Shown here one piece after another: positions 18,377 to 20,094 of a stretch of DNA of 20,094 nt. The stretch spans positions 1-20,094 of the IMG/VR virus record IMGVR_UViG_3300043313_001270. The stretch is one strand, 5' to 3'. This DNA comes from a virus. Numbering within the stretch: the stretch's first letter is position 1; each line of letters starts with the position of its first letter. The notes under the pieces were generated by a model, which had not been told where the DNA came from, searched no databases, and saw only the letters and a list, made by a program, of their open reading frames with translations. A program made the translations under genes and the position numbers.

Positions 18377-20038
18377 TCAACCCAGCCGCCGCCGCATCCA
18401 CGCCGCGCCCGTCCCTCTCGCCGCTCCCCGTCCCAGGGGGGCGGCGAGTGTCGTCACGCCACCCGCGAGCGCGAGTAGCCGCGCGTGCGCGATCAGCGCC
18501 GCCGCGACGCGGTCGGGCTGGTGCTGGCCTTGCTGCCACGTCGCCGCCTGTTCCTCCATCAGTGCGCAACTGCTCGCGACGACGCGCGTCGTGCCCGTTT
18601 CGACGCCCTGACGCAACAGCGCGCTGCGGGCGATTGCGTCGCCCTTGCCCCGCCAGCTGTAGATGGTGAAGGGCTGCTGTTCGGTGCGCAGCGCGGCGAC
18701 TTCGGCGGGGGTGAGTTGATCCCCCCGCATCCGCGCCGCGACGGCGTCGCGGCGGATCGCGCGGTAAGAGTCGCGTACGACGCGCGCGTAGGTGAGTGGG
18801 GCGCTGTAGGCCTCCACCGCGATCTCGCGCGCGCCGATCTCGAGCGCCAGCTCGACGGCGGCGCGTCCCCATTCATCACTCGTCATCCGCCCACTGCGGT
18901 CGTGGGTGAGCAGGATGGTGGTGTCGCTGCACAGCGCGCCTGCGACGATGCCTGCTTCATCCCCTTCACCTGTCTCGGCGGGGTCGACCGCGACGATCCG
19001 CGCCACGGGATGCTCGACGTCGCGCTCCACGCGATGATCGTCGAACCACTTGCGTGCGAACAGCCCGCCGTCGGGCGGGGTGGGCATCCCTTCGTACATC
19101 GCGAACCACACTCTCTCGCCCACGTTGCGCCTGATCTGCGCCCACTGCTCGGACGTGCGCCCGCGGGCGCTCAGCATCGTCTCGCCCGGCTCGCGGCCCA
19201 GCGCGTCGGGCACGCCCTCGCGCGAGACGGCGGGGATGTTGATGTAGCGCCACGTGCGCAACTCCTCGGGCAGCTCCGCTTCCTCGCTGAGGATCGTGCC
19301 CGCGAGGTCCTCGGGATGCCAGCGCGTCTGGATGAGGATCACGTTGGCCCCGGGGGACAGCCGCGTCAGCGCGACGCTACGGAACCACGCGTCGATCTTC
19401 GCGCGGTGCGCGGCGCTGTCGGCCTCCTGCCGGTTCTTGTAGGGGTCGTCGATGATGAGCAGGTCAGCGCTGCGGCCCGTGATCGAGCTGCCCACGCCCA
19501 CCGCGACCAGGCCACCCTTGCCCTCCCGCAGCCGCCAGCGCGACGTCGCCGCACGGCCCGGGCGCACCGACAATCCCAGCTGATCGGGGACGGGGGTGTC
19601 GGTGATCTGATCGTGCACCCCCGACCCGTGCCGCAGCAGCACGTCACGGGCGGTGTGGCTGTGCTCCTCGGCGAGCGCGTCGGCGTAGGTGACGAGCATG
19701 ACGCGAGTGCTGCGATCGAGCTGGAACGCGCGGATGGGCGTCCACACCGAACACAGCTGCGACTTGCCCTCCTGCGGGCTCATCGTAACGAGCAGATTGC
19801 GCCCGGGCGTGCGCAGCGTCTCCTCGACTTCCCGCGAGATCAGCTCGATGGCGGGGGTGACGAGGTAGTGCGGGTCGATCGCGGCAGCGATCTGGGCGGG
19901 GTGCGCGTAGAGGTCGATCAGCCTGCGACGCGCGGTCTCGCTGCGCAGGTGCGCGAGGAACTGGGAACGCCGCTGGGGAGACCACTCTTTCGTCCGCTCG
20001 AGCACCTGCGCGAGATAACGGGGGTCATCGTAATCCAC
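18377..20038 (-). CDS. terL: Large terminase subunit
   Basis: 553 residues from GTG at 20038 with GGGAG 6 nt upstream; overlaps the preceding gene by 14 nt. ATPase half: Walker A SPQEGKS at 87-93, Walker B LLIIDDP at 193-199, and the coupling region ILIQTRWHPEDLAGT around 234-248. Nuclease half (RNase H-like): first Asp in RIVAVDPAETGEGDEAG (Asp352), Glu409 in EIAVEAYSAP, last Asp509 in QPDRVAAALIAHARLLA. All key acidic residues and both nucleotide-binding motifs are present, so the enzyme appears active. It cuts concatemeric DNA and pumps it through the portal into the head. A small-terminase gene is not visible in the window and may be just upstream. Confidence 0.93.
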   Translation of the reverse strand: MDYDDPRYLAQVLERTKEWSPQRRSQFLAHLRSETARRRLIDLYAHPAQIAAAIDPHYLVTPAIELISREVEETLRTPGRNLLVTMSPQEGKSQLCSVWTPIRAFQLDRSTRVMLVTYADALAEEHSHTARDVLLRHGSGVHDQITDTPVPDQLGLSVRPGRAATSRWRLREGKGGLVAVGVGSSITGRSADLLIIDDPYKNRQEADSAAHRAKIDAWFRSVALTRLSPGANVILIQTRWHPEDLAGTILSEEAELPEELRTWRYINIPAVSREGVPDALGREPGETMLSARGRTSEQWAQIRRNVGERVWFAMYEGMPTPPDGGLFARKWFDDHRVERDVEHPVARIVAVDPAETGEGDEAGIVAGALCSDTTILLTHDRSGRMTSDEWGRAAVELALEIGAREIAVEAYSAPLTYARVVRDSYRAIRRDAVAARMRGDQLTPAEVAALRTEQQPFTIYSWRGKGDAIARSALLRQGVETGTTRVVASSCALMEEQAATWQQGQHQPDRVAAALIAHARLLALAGGVTTLAAPLGRGAARGTGAAWMRRRLG

Positions 20039-20094
20039 TGCCCGCTCCCACGTGCGACGCGCGGATCAGCGCCATTTCATCGGGAGTCAGCAGT
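20025..20094 (-). CDS. 3' end of gene upstream of terminase (partial)
   Basis: The frame LLTPDEMALIRASHVGAGSG-LR ends in TGA at 20025-20027, overlapping the terminase start by 14 nt. This is the usual arrangement of an upstream coupled gene; a small terminase or a DNA-binding protein is common at this place. Only 22 residues are visible, so neither function nor frame is certain. Confidence 0.5.
   Translation of the reverse strand, partial: LLTPDEMALIRASHVGAGSGLR

Noticed and set aside
1-20094. tRNA or other structured RNA genes
   Set aside because: Reading both strands by eye I found no cloverleaf-like segment with a T-loop GTTCRA box; a covariance scan would be needed to exclude a degenerate one.

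Overview
The window is about 20 kb of GC-rich DNA that reads as part of a tailed actinobacteriophage genome or a close prophage relative. Evidence: a large terminase, a portal, a MuF/maturation-protease fusion, an HK97-type major capsid protein, a collagen-like fibre, a TIGR03299/DUF932 protein and a dense set of tiny, overlapping reading frames with actinobacterial codon bias. The exact host (Gordonia, Rhodococcus, Mycobacterium or similar) cannot be fixed from the sequence. No tRNA, rRNA, CRISPR array, integrase, transposase or repressor was seen.

Layout. Minus strand, read right to left: the tail end of an unknown gene (right edge) and the large terminase (18377-20038). Then, after a block in the opposite orientation, a small membrane protein (8688-9020), portal, MuF-protease fusion, two very small proteins, major capsid protein, a fibronectin-III-bearing structural protein, and the first codons of one more gene at the left edge. 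Plus strand, 9070-18374: first a three-gene fibre cassette (beta-sandwich-like protein, collagen-like protein, WxG-repeat protein), then DUF932, a 44-residue membrane peptide and a 12-gene operon of small proteins with stop/start overlaps (12489-16421), followed by three short transcription units. The plus block meets the terminase tail-to-tail with 2 bp between stop codons.

The most interesting signal is regulatory. Five plus-strand transcription units start with the same architecture: a TTGNNN / 17-18 bp / TANNNT promoter, then 9-10 nt, then a GC-rich hairpin with a 5-nt loop that would sit at the extreme 5' end of the transcript. The stem sequence varies with compensating changes. In four of the five, the promoter spacer is filled by a palindrome, TACACGCTNAGCGTGTA, whose right arm runs into the -10 box. 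This looks like a dispersed operator-plus-leader-RNA regulon controlling the accessory genes; its regulator is not in the window.

Other points: an internal, well-placed ribosome site inside the MuF-protease fusion that could make a protease-only product; three tandem genes sharing swapped modules and a 26-bp exact repeat; a cluster of small Cys-rich probable zinc proteins; two small membrane proteins next to DUF932; and FnIII domains on a protein encoded directly after the capsid gene. Several genes are too short for a usual length cut-off (44, 53, 57 residues) and were found by reading overlaps and ribosome sites.
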